From assembly GCF_022539315.1 (NCBI RefSeq), contig NC_066343.1:40727696-40791695 (forward strand): a stretch of DNA of 64,000 nt, written 5' to 3'. Each line of letters begins with the position of its first letter. The first letter of the stretch is position 1. Positions 1-8,900 of the stretch are shown one piece after another. The notes under the pieces are model-generated. The model saw only the letters and a program-made list of their open reading frames with translations, was not told where the DNA came from and ran no database searches. The stretch is from Serinus canaria (Eukaryota; Chordata; Aves; Passeriformes; Fringillidae). Made by a program: the position numbers and the translations under genes.

Positions 1-338
1 TTCAAGGCATAAAACCGATAGCAGCTCTCCAGTATCTAGAGGGGGCCTACAAGAGAGCTGTAAAGGGCCTTCGACAAGAGCATGTAGTGATAGGACAAAG
101 GGAAATGGCCTTAAAGTGAAAACACGGCAGGTTTAGTTTAGATATTATGATAAATTCTTTACCGTGAAGATGGTAAGGCACTGGAACAGGGAGGCTGATG
201 ATACCCCATCCCTGGCAATGTTCAAGGCCAGGCTAGACAGGGCTTTGAGTAACCCAATCCAGTGGAAGGTTCCCTGGTTGGGTGGAACCATATGATATTT
301 AAGGTCCTCTCCTGCCCAAAGCATTTTATGATTCTATG
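1..338 (+). mobile_element. CR1 LINE 3' end (truncated by window edge)
   Basis: The sequence follows the CR1 3' region: a stretch around 'tagtgatagga', 'cactggaacag' (about 180-190), 'ccccatccctgg' and 'ttcaaggccaggctagacag', then the terminal 'ttatgattctatg' (ends 338). The ATTCTATG octamer is the diagnostic CR1 terminus. It sits in TLE4 intron 4, antisense to the gene. Moderately diverged with small deletions, so an old copy. Confidence 0.93.
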
Positions 339-914
339 CTTACACCCTCTCAGAAAGCTCATTTACTCCTTTGAGTTTGAGATGCTAACACACTGGTTCT
401 GGACAGAAGTCCTGGTTCTGGACAGAAGTCCAAGTAAACAGCCTGAGGGAAATATCAACATGGCCATAGCACCAACAGCATTTTTAGCTCCAGCTTAAAT
501 CAGCCCAGGTTAACAAAAAAAATCCTTTTTTTCCACACACGCTCCCCTTCCTAATACACATATCCCCCCAAAAAAAATCCCAAGGGTTTGAGACCAGACA
601 ATAAAGAAGATACAGCCCACAAACCCATCCATACTCACAGACACCCTCCCTGTGAACTATAGGAATGCTTGCAGGTGCAAAAATTGCATGTGGAAAGTCA
701 AGCAAATAATGCACAACTGGCAGACATGACCATAACCTAGAAAGAATCTTCATACCAAACATGAGACAGAAGATTCAGGGTCAGGTGAAGAAAAAAAAAA
801 TTCTGATGCACTCGAGCATGCAATTAAGGCAAGTCACACAGAATACGTGTGTTTTAAGATTGATGGGATAAATTATACAGACCATTCTAACAAAAATAGT
901 AATTCTTTACCTAC
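339..914. other. TLE4: TLE4 intron 4 (part), unique sequence
   Basis: No further exon, RNA gene or recognisable repeat apart from short A-rich runs. Two 'tggttctggacagaagtcc' copies stand in tandem at about 393-431. Confidence 0.6.
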
Positions 915-959
915 CTGTTTATGCATCTCTATATTCAGCCCATAGGACATCTCGTAATA
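915..959 (-). CDS. TLE4: TLE4 coding exon 4 (residues 70-84)
   Basis: Forty-five bases after a pyrimidine-rich TTTTTTCTTAG acceptor, encoding [15 protein letters not shown] and ending in phase 0 at a GTAGGT donor. The next exon (AEIVKRLN... in other vertebrates) is not found in 1-914, so it lies beyond the left edge. Confidence 0.96.
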
Positions 960-3900
960 CTAAGAAAAAAGAAAATTACTCTATTAGACCTTGCAATTGT
1001 GAAAACTATTTTGGAATTCACTGTGACTGAAACATCATCTGTACAAAGACACACAGACCCACACACATTAATTTGCCTTGAAGAGTTCCTGGAATTGCAA
1101 GGAGCACATTTCAGAATAAACTTTTTTTTTTGCTTTATCTACATTGTTTCATGTCACGTTTACAAAGAACAGCTGTAGAACAAAGCAAAAACCAGCAACA
1201 AAAAAAAAAAAATGAAAAATAATCACAAGCAGAGTCAAGGATTAGAAGCAGAAAATGAGGAAGATTCTATTCACTAGCATACATAAAACATGCCAAAAAA
1301 ACCACCCGAAGTGCTTCAAGCATATAAACATCTAAATCAGCAACGTCTAACAGACTGATTCAATATTTTAAATTTAAAAAAAAGAACACAAAAAAATTCC
1401 TGTAACTAAATGGCAGGTATTAAAAAAAAAAAAAAAAAAGGAAAAAAAGGAAAGAGCATGGAAATGCAGGGCCAGAGCAGACACACCAATCTAAGTACGT
1501 CCTGCTGTGCCCCAGTACTGCAGGGAACTCTGTTCAGTGTGCAATGTTAATACCAAACAATCTCCAAGACTTAGGCATATGAGGCACTAAAATGACAAAA
1601 TGACAACTGCGAGACTTACAATTTGCTTGTGCTTTCCCTTAAGATTTTTTTCAAGGTTATTTACTCTTTCTGTGTATACAAGACTATTACTTGTCATGTG
1701 CATACAGAAAATGGCTAATCCTTCAGAAATGTACAAGAGGAGAGATAGCAAGAGTTCCTCTAGAGTTATCATGATCCATCATACAATTACCTATTTAGAG
1801 ATGTCTTTCTATGCACATTATTTAACCAGGCAGACCACAACAACTGAGGAAATCCTTTTCACAGCTGAGATCCCTGACATTCTCAGTTTAATGAAAAAAT
1901 GACTCAGCTGCCGAAGAGCAACAGTTCTTCTAGGAAGTAGACTTAGGATTTGCATACGCTTAGGTACAATTTTGTCTTACTGCCATCACAGAAAAAAATA
2001 CTATCCAGAACCATTTTACAGAGGTATGACCGCTGGGAAAAGTCAGCAAAAGTGAAAACATCATCCCCATGTACAGTATGGAAGTTGCACACAGCTTGAA
2101 AGGGCTAACAGGTGATTTGCTAGCATTTGGAAGAAACATCCTCAATTGATCAAAAGGTTAAAAAGCCAGTTTCACTCAGATACTGACCAATGCAAAGAAG
2201 TTAAAAGACCACAGAAACTACTGATTTATAATGGAAGCACTGATGCAACCTCAACAACAGCAGCGCTACTACAATCTTTCTGTTCGCCTCCAGCAATTTG
2301 AATGTATGTCAGTCTCAGTATACTTGGCTAATAGACATTTTGAATTTGTTATGCAGCTTGCTTACCATGACATAATGTCGCTGCATCTCTGTCTTCTCAC
2401 TGGCCAGTTTTTCACATTCTAGCTTTAAACTGTTCAAGAGACAAAAAGAAAAAGCACAGGTACTTCATAAAACTAAAGTGACATTTTCTTGAGCACCGGC
2501 TGCTTCCCTTTTCTCCACTGCGCAAATATAAATGTGTATTCCAGCTCTTGCTTGGGAGTTTAGGATGGGGGTTTGCACTTTTCCATTTTCAAGGGATACT
2601 ACGCAACATCCTCATCTCCTAAAAGAACTGCAGACATACATGGGGTATACACAGAAAATTATTTTTCTGACAAAAAAACTAAACACTGACACTGGTTCAC
2701 AGAAGAAGCATGCAAGGGTTCATATCCTTAACACTTAAGCTTGAGAAGCTACAAACAAAAATTTGATTCGGGTTTCAGAGTTTTTATTTAGGTGTTTTAG
2801 AAACACCTCGTTCTTTTACTCAACCCACAGAAGAATCATAATCACGCTAACGCTTCAAGAAGAAAAACTTGTGGATTTGAATTTTTGCTCTTTGCTATTA
2901 CTGATGACAGAACTGCAAGTAAAATACTGCGTGTAATTTAATGAATACCGTGGTAAATACTAACGCCTCCAGTGTTTATTTGGTTTTCAGAAGCCCACTA
3001 AACAATCCTGCCAGAAGTCACTAGTCACTTTGAGGACACAGCGCTGTTCCACCTAAGGATAATGAAACAGCTCGCCGCCTCACTTCCAGGTTATCAGCAC
3101 TTGACATGTCAATGAAAGGCGCGAGGGGGCCGAGCCAAGACAAGATGCCTGTCCTGAGCGGCATTTCGAAGAAAAGCAGAGGACAAGCCCAACCAAACAC
3201 ATATTTTTCTATCAACACCCGCCCTCCCCCACTCCGCACCCAAAAGTAAACAAAAAGACCAAAAAAAACAAAAGAAAAGAAAGAAAGAAAGAAAGAAAAA
3301 AAAAAAACAATGAACAAAAACGGAACGCGGGGAAAACAAGAAAATCCGCTCGCACCGCTCGGCTCGGAGCTCACAGGAGCCCCTCGTCCCCAGGGTCGGG
3401 AGCGGAGCGGGATGTGGAGGAGCCGGCGAGGAGCGCCTGGATGGGGTGTGCTCCCGGTTCCGCCAGGAGTCCCGCGCCCCCGCCCCGCCGCCCCTCCGGG
3501 CGCGGCACTGAAAACGCCGAGAGGACAGACCGCGCGGGGCTCGGGCAAAGTGGGCAGTCTTACCTGTGATATTGAGCCTGCAAAAACTGAAACTCCTCCT
3601 TAATCCGATCGCAGGATTCTGAAATGGTGAATTTAAAGGGCTGAGCTGGCTGGTGAGGAGCCTGCAAGCAAGGAACATCAGGTCTTTTAATCGCCCCCCT
3701 CTCATCCGGTCACCACCTCCCGCCCGCCGCCGTCCACCGCCGCGGCGCAGCCCCCCAAGTCCCCGCTCCTCCGCGGGCGGAGGCGCAATGCCCCAAGCGC
3801 CCCGAGATGCTCCCCCGACGTGTCCGCCGGCGGTGCGAGACCGCCGCTAGAAGAGGTGTCGCCCGCTCGGACCCTCCGCACCGGCGGCAGCCGCGGGATT

Positions 3901-4110
3901 TGGGGTTGGCGCTGGGACCGCCACGCATCGGGCGAGGGCAACTCAAACAAGCCAACCCCGACCCCGGGAGGCGACGGCGGCGCGGCGGACAACAATAAGA
4001 AAATGGCTACAACTCCGCGGTGCCCGCGCCTGAGCGCTGCCCGCGGAGCCGCCGCAGCCACTCACCGGGTGCCGGGTCTGCGGGTACATCTTGCTCAGGT
4101 CGCGGATCAT
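915..4110 (-). CDS. TLE4: TLE4 (Groucho-family co-repressor), 5' part of gene: coding exons 1-4, continues beyond position 1
   Basis: TLE4 is a nuclear WD40 co-repressor recruited by TCF/LEF, HES, RUNX, PAX and other DNA-binding factors. On the minus strand four exons (4110-4066, 3661-3564, 2429-2366, 959-915) join in frame to encode residues 1-84. The start [15 protein letters not shown], then [37 protein letters not shown] and [15 protein letters not shown], match the TLE4 N-terminus. The MIRDLSK extension and [15 protein letters not shown] distinguish it from TLE1, TLE2 and TLE3. This is most of the glutamine-rich Q domain, which forms the tetrameric coiled coil and binds TCFs. Introns 1-3 are 404, 1134 and 1406 bp, with GT-AG sites. 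An in-frame TGA at 4155-4153 upstream supports the ATG at 4110. The later Q-domain exons, GP, CcN, SP and WD40 regions lie outside the window. No break is seen. Confidence 0.97.
1371..1455. repeat. A-rich low-complexity stretch in TLE4 intron 3
   Basis: Several A-runs, the longest at 1422-1439, followed by purine-rich GGAAAAAAAGGAAAG. On the gene's own strand this is a T/pyrimidine-rich tract. Confidence 0.85.
2366..2429 (-). CDS. TLE4: TLE4 coding exon 3 (residues 48-69)
   Basis: Sixty-four bases after a TTGAACAG acceptor. It completes Ser48 and encodes [21 protein letters not shown], ending in phase 0 at a GTAAGC donor. This heptad-rich stretch is part of the Q-domain coiled coil and is identical, as far as I recall, across vertebrate TLE1/3/4, so paralogue identity rests on exons 1-2. 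Confidence 0.96.
3257..3308. repeat. (AAAG)n / A-rich simple repeat
   Basis: AAAAGAAAGAAAG-type tetranucleotide repeats ending in a run of A, inside TLE4 intron 2 at the downstream edge of the CpG island. Confidence 0.9.
3564..3661 (-). CDS. TLE4: TLE4 coding exon 2 (residues 16-48)
   Basis: Ninety-eight bases after a TTGCAG acceptor. It encodes [16 protein letters not shown] followed by [16 protein letters not shown] and leaves two bases (AG) of the Ser48 codon before a GTAAGA donor. The segment starts the coiled-coil Q domain. The exon lies inside the CpG island, so intron 1 (404 bp) is entirely GC-rich. Confidence 0.96.
4066..4110 (-). CDS. TLE4: TLE4 coding exon 1 (residues 1-15)
   Basis: Encodes [15 protein letters not shown] and ends in phase 0 at a consensus GTGAGT donor (4065-4060). 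The first ATG (4110-4108) has T at -3 and A at +4, a weak Kozak context. The second ATG (Met8, 4089-4087) has A at -3. Met8 aligns with the initiator Met of the other TLE paralogues (MYPQ/MFPQ), so two N-termini are possible. The 5' UTR continues upstream into the CpG island; its start cannot be fixed from sequence alone. Confidence 0.95.
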
Positions 4111-4442
4111 CCACGCCGCTTCGGGGGGCGCTGGCGGCCGGAGCGGCGGGAATCAGGGCTGCAGGCGCGGCGGCGGAGACGGCGGGCAGGGACGCCCCGG
4201 CCCCGCCGCCCCGGGGCTGGCGGGGCACCGCCGGCAGCAGCGAGGCGCGACGGCGGCGGCGTCCGCGACGCTCGGGGGCCGCTGCCACATCCCCCGGGGC
4301 CGGTCAGCGGGCGACGCCGGCCGGTTCTCCCGAGCGCCGCCGCCGCTCCACGGGATCCGGCGGGCTGCGAGCCCCGTGCGGCGGAGGGCGAGGTGGAGGA
4401 GGGCGGGGAAAGCCCCTCCGCCGGCGCCGGCGCGCGCTCCAC
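4107..4442 (-). other. Candidate uORF (111 codons) overlapping the TLE4 start as ATGA
   Basis: On the TLE4 strand an ATG at 4442 opens a 111-codon frame whose TGA (4109-4107) overlaps the TLE4 ATG (4110-4108) in an ATGA arrangement. The product is Ala/Pro/Arg-rich, as any GC-rich frame would be, and is probably not a functional protein. If the leader includes 4442, the geometry would favour termination-reinitiation. The transcription start is unknown and long frames are common by chance at this GC content. Confidence 0.35.
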
Positions 4443-5070
4443 CGGAGATTCCCCCCGCCGGCAGTTTTCCTCCCTTCCTGAAAACTTTTACTGCTGCTGC
4501 CAGCGGCTCTCCGGGCGCCGGGCGGAGCGGGGCGCGGAGCCCCGGCGGGGACGGCGGCTGCGGCGGTCGGGCGACTGCTCCGCTGCCGCGGCGGGGGTGC
4601 GTGCGGTGCGGTGCCCTTTTGTGCGGCGGTCCGGTCTTCGCTGCTACCTCCCGCACCGCATCTCCCCCCGCTAATGCTGCTCGACCGCCTTTTGTTTTTT
4701 TTTTTAAGTTGAAAAAAAATTTAAAGAGCGAGAAAGATTTAAAAATATGGTACGGTCTGGGCAGCTTTATTTATGTCTTTTTTTTTTTTTTTTCCTCTTT
4801 TTCCCTCCGCGCCTTTCGAAACTCCGGGAAGTGGCGGTGGTGGCGGCGGGGACGCGCGGAGCGGAGCCCCGTACTCGGCTCGTCAGCGCAGCGTGGTCCG
4901 GCCCAGCCCAGCCGTGTCCTGCCCAGCCCGGTCCAGCAGGATCGCCGCTCCGCGCCGCTCCCACAGCACGCTCTGCCGAAGTGACTCCTTTGACCAAATT
5001 TAGCAGAGGCTCGTCATTAACATTCTGATACATATTCACAGCAGCCGGAAGGCCGCCGCCGCGAGGCACC

Positions 5071-5138
5071 CTGGGAGTCGCAGTCCTCCCGACGAGAAGA
5101 CTGCCCGCATGCAGCCGCGCTGGGAACTACTTCTCCCA
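5071..5138. promoter_or_regulatory. Two ZNF143/STAF-like motifs in opposite orientation
   Basis: ACTACTTCTCCCA at 5126-5138 resembles the ZNF143 core ACTACAAYTCCCA. The reverse complement of 5071-5085 (GACTGCGACTCCCAG) is a second partial match. ZNF143 sites are common in CpG-island promoters. Identification is by eye only. Confidence 0.4.
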
Positions 5139-5310
5139 TCAAGAACCGCGAGGCTGTCAGCCGCTCCCCCCGCGCCCCGCCCATGAAGGGCGGCGGCGGC
5201 GACCAATGGGCGGCGGGCTGCCATTAATCGCCGCTCTGCACTAATGCCCATCACTTCGTCGCTGACAAATGGGCGCTCGGGCCCGGGCAGGGGGGCGGCC
5301 CCGGACTCTC

Positions 5311-5351
5311 CCCCACGTGGGGTCCCGACGCGCCGCGGGTCCACAACCAAT
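5311..5351. promoter_or_regulatory. Palindromic E-box plus CCAAT box
   Basis: CCCCACGTGGGG (5311-5322) is a perfect 12-bp palindrome centred on CACGTG, the MYC/MAX/USF-type E-box. A CCAAT box (AACCAATCAGG, core 5347-5351) follows 25 bp later. Both are typical proximal-promoter elements and lie about 1.2 kb upstream of the TLE4 start codon. Confidence 0.5.
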
Positions 5352-5989
5352 CAGGAGGCTCCCCGCCGCTTCTCCGCCCCCACTCGCCCGCCGCCCGAGG
5401 CGGGGCCCGCAGATCGCCGGCGTTCCGCGGCGCCGGCGTTCGAACAGGGGAAACATTTGTTCAGCCGTCAATCAAAGTAACGTGGGGCCGGTGTCGGCTG
5501 TCGCCGCCGCCGCTCCCGCCGCCTCCTCCTCCTCCGCGCGGGGCGGTGGCGCGGCGGGAGCGGGGGGCGGCAGGGGGCTCCGCCTCGCGCCCCGCCCGCG
5601 GGCAACGCCGGGGACGGGCGCTAATCAGGGGCAACGTCGCCTTAAAAACGGGGGTACGGAGCCGAGCTGCCCTCGTGGACGGGCGGAAAAATTGCTCCTG
5701 CGCTGCCCGCCGCGAGGGCGGGGCGCTCCCGCCTGCCCTCGACCCGCCGGGCCTGCCCTGCCCTGGCCGGGCCGGGCCGGGCGCGGGGCCTTTCCCAGCG
5801 CCCGGGAGGGGCCGCAGCGGTTCAGCCGGAGCAGCCCCTGTCGCCCGACCGCTCCCTCAGTTCCCCGTGCCGCTGGGCACGCGGAGTCGTGCCCTGCTAC
5901 AGTCACCGAATGGGACGTGATTTAAGTTTTGTTGCTGCTATTTTTTTTTTTTCTTTCCCTCCCGTCTTCACTGAAGGAGCTCCGCCTTA

Positions 5990-8900
5990 ACTCGAGGAAG
6001 CGGGGACAGGGCCAGGGCGTTCTCCACTCGCAAGAGGATCGCTTCAAGACCCAGTGGTTGAATGCTCCATTGTAATGCCACGTTTGTGTTCGACGGGGCG
6101 TTTTGTCCCAGCTTCTCAGGGCGGCTGCGCCCTCTGCGTACTGCACGTTTTGGAACGTACAGTAAGCGCACCTGGAAACGACCTGCGGCGAGAAAAGGAC
6201 AGGAACTACGGCTTCGTCTCGCCGCAGCAGCCGCGGCTGCTGCGTTTGCACGCTGGGGAGAGGGCCTCAGAAAGTGTTTTCCCAGGCCTGAGTGTCGCAT
6301 GCTTTCTCCAGGGCTGTCAGTGAAGAGCTGGAACGTGAACACCTGCTTCCACACACACTCTCCTGAAAAAAAAGAACGATTTTGCACGTAGTAGTACTGT
6401 GTCCTAAAAAGACCCCAGAACAATTTTTCTGCAGAGCCCCGCTCTAGACAATGCTGTGCAGTGACGCATACATGAGGGATAGGCTCATATACTGTTGTTT
6501 TTTTTTTTTTTTTCCTACTCTGTGTCTGTCATGCTTACATTTGCCTTCAAGCAGTTTGTATTCCTGATGAGTTGCAGTTTAAACCTGCATACAAAATAGA
6601 TGTGGTTTAGTCATGTCAGTTTTGATGCCTGTATACCAAATCTATAATCTCAAAACATACACTCAGCAATTAATACCCTAATGATGGTAGCTAAATTATG
6701 TATGCTTACAGGTTTGGTTTTAAACTCTCTTTACTGCCTATGGATCCCTGGCTAAGGCCTGCAACTACTGAGCACCTTGAGGCCTTGATAGGACATGCCA
6801 CCAAAGTTTTACCCTTGAGATTTTGCCTTGCAAAGTGACCTTCAGGGACTGATCCAATGGAACAGTTATGGTGGTGATGAGGATGAAGGTGGCATCCATC
6901 TTCTGCTGCTGCCTAAAACTCAGCTGCAAGATGCACTCAGTAGAAATTCCACCAGTTTCTGGAATTTGTAACCAAAATCTGCTCCTCTGTGGTGAGTGCT
7001 ATGATCACTAGCATCTGGAGCAGTTTGTCACAACAGATTCTTAATCCTTTTAAAAAAAGATTTTGCCTAAATGGCAAATGCAAAATGGGCCAAACTATGT
7101 CCATCCCTGTCACCTTGTTTTTGTACCATCAAAAATATCTACATGTTAAGTATTGCAGTACTCAGCCTCCAGTCTACTTGCATGTGTAGTTTCTGCTGTA
7201 ATTTTTATATTTACCAAGGTCATAATCAGATTTCTATGGGGATTTAGACTTCTAAATATTGTTTAATGATTTCATGATAGAACACCTGCCTAATTATGAA
7301 AATGCTGCTTCTCACATGTCTAAATCTTCCATCACTAAAAGTGATTTTAAAAAATCAATCATGAGCACTGCTTACTAGACAGAGGAGCACTTCCAACTCC
7401 TCTGAAATAAAGGACAATCACCATATGGACCAAGACTTGACATTTAGAAGCATGGCTGCCAAATCTAGAAATGCATAAGTGGCTGTCACTGAGAGTGTGA
7501 AGGCTGTGCAGGAGCAGAACAGAACAATTCACTCTGCAGAGTTGCAAGCATCTTTGAAACCTGATGGGTGTTCACAGTGGATATCACTATCAAATCCACA
7601 AATTGGAGAAGGATAAGTCCAGTTATAAAATAAATCATGTATCTGAAGAAACTGAATTCTGAAAGTGACAGCAGGATTAATTGTTCCCTGTTGCCCTAGA
7701 TGAGATTGGCATTAGGTACAAAGCCCCAAACCTAAAGGCAAAAGTGTACAGCTTTTTGGTCAAAGCAATCTCTGGTCTTCTTGCGCCGGTCAGTTTACCA
7801 GCAATGTACATTGAAGCCTCATTGAAGTGTTTGGTCCTGCTTGCCCATTGGTCTTAAGTGAATTTGTGTAAGGCTAAGGCTATTTGCCTTACCTGCTAAG
7901 GTAAGGCAGAGCTTGGTTTGCAAAGCTTTAGCAGGACATATATATCCATATACTTAACTGTTTATGTAACTAATCAATGTCTATTTTTGTACTGTTTTGC
8001 AGCATTCTGTCAAGATCTATGAGACTCGGAAGTTTGAGAGGAAGTGTGCTATAACTTGCCACTTTTAAATTATTTGAATTAAGATCAGAATGTCATTGTC
8101 ATTCTGTTTTCGTCTCTTTTGTCATTTCTGACACAGCTTTGATGGATCTTTAAATATGGGCTGTTTTGTATTTAAAGTTCCTTGTTTTTTCCCTCTTTTA
8201 TGAAAAATCTTTTGTCCTAGGTTGTGTAACCGGTACTGTTACCTCGGAAGTGGAGAAGCTAGATTTTAAATGTTTTACATGTATTGCTAATGATTTCTCA
8301 TAAGTCAATTGACTGCAAGAAATATTTAGGCAGTTTTGTATGCACAGTAAGTGCACTGAGTTTTGACTGCTGTAGAAAAACCCTTAGAAAATATCTCAGC
8401 AGAGCCAGAGGTTGCAAAATATCACTTCCATTCTTTTGTCAAGAAAGACAACTGGTTATTTCAGTCCTAATAGTTCAGAACTAGCCTGCTTTTGTTTACA
8501 TTCAAAATTTAGAGTCTGAAGTGAACAGAACAATATGTGCTTATATAGGTACTTAATTGAATAAGTGAAAAACCACTCTTTTCCACCTAAGATTGTCTAA
8601 CCCATTTTCCTGAGGCTGTTTTATATGTAACCCCACATATTCCCTGTCTGGAATGACTGTAGCTGAAGACCAAGACCGTTGTGCCTGGCACTGCAACTTA
8701 TTACAGTTTATTTTGGGACCAAGTTACAAGGTCACCATACTTTCTCACACACATACACACAGAGGCACAGACACTCATAAAAATAAAGTGTTAAACTGAT
8801 AATCAGCTCAGAATGCCCCAGAGTAAATCTTATATCTCTATACATATTTAAGTCCACTGTGTAACAAGTGCTCTTCTTAGTTTTCAAAAAGATAAACTCA

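Larger units (their letters stand above)
3300..5900. promoter_or_regulatory. TLE4: TLE4 CpG island and promoter region
   Basis: About 2.6 kb of very CpG-dense sequence in an otherwise AT-rich window. It spans exons 2 and 1, the 5' UTR and the upstream flank. This is the expected architecture of a broad, TATA-less developmental-gene promoter. Seen elements include GC boxes (for example GGGGGCGG near 5290), CCAAT at 5203-5207 and 5347-5351, an E-box palindrome at 5311-5322 and ZNF143-like motifs near 5071-5138. T-runs at about 4690-4705 and 4777-4793 interrupt the island. The exact transcription start cannot be placed; it probably lies between about 4450 and 5500. Confidence 0.9.

Noticed and set aside
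3109..3705. 198-codon minus-strand frame and other long frames across 3.0-6.3 kb
   Set aside because: Low stop density in CpG-island DNA; the frames read through introns and splice sites of TLE4 or the promoter and show only Pro/Arg/Ala-rich composition.
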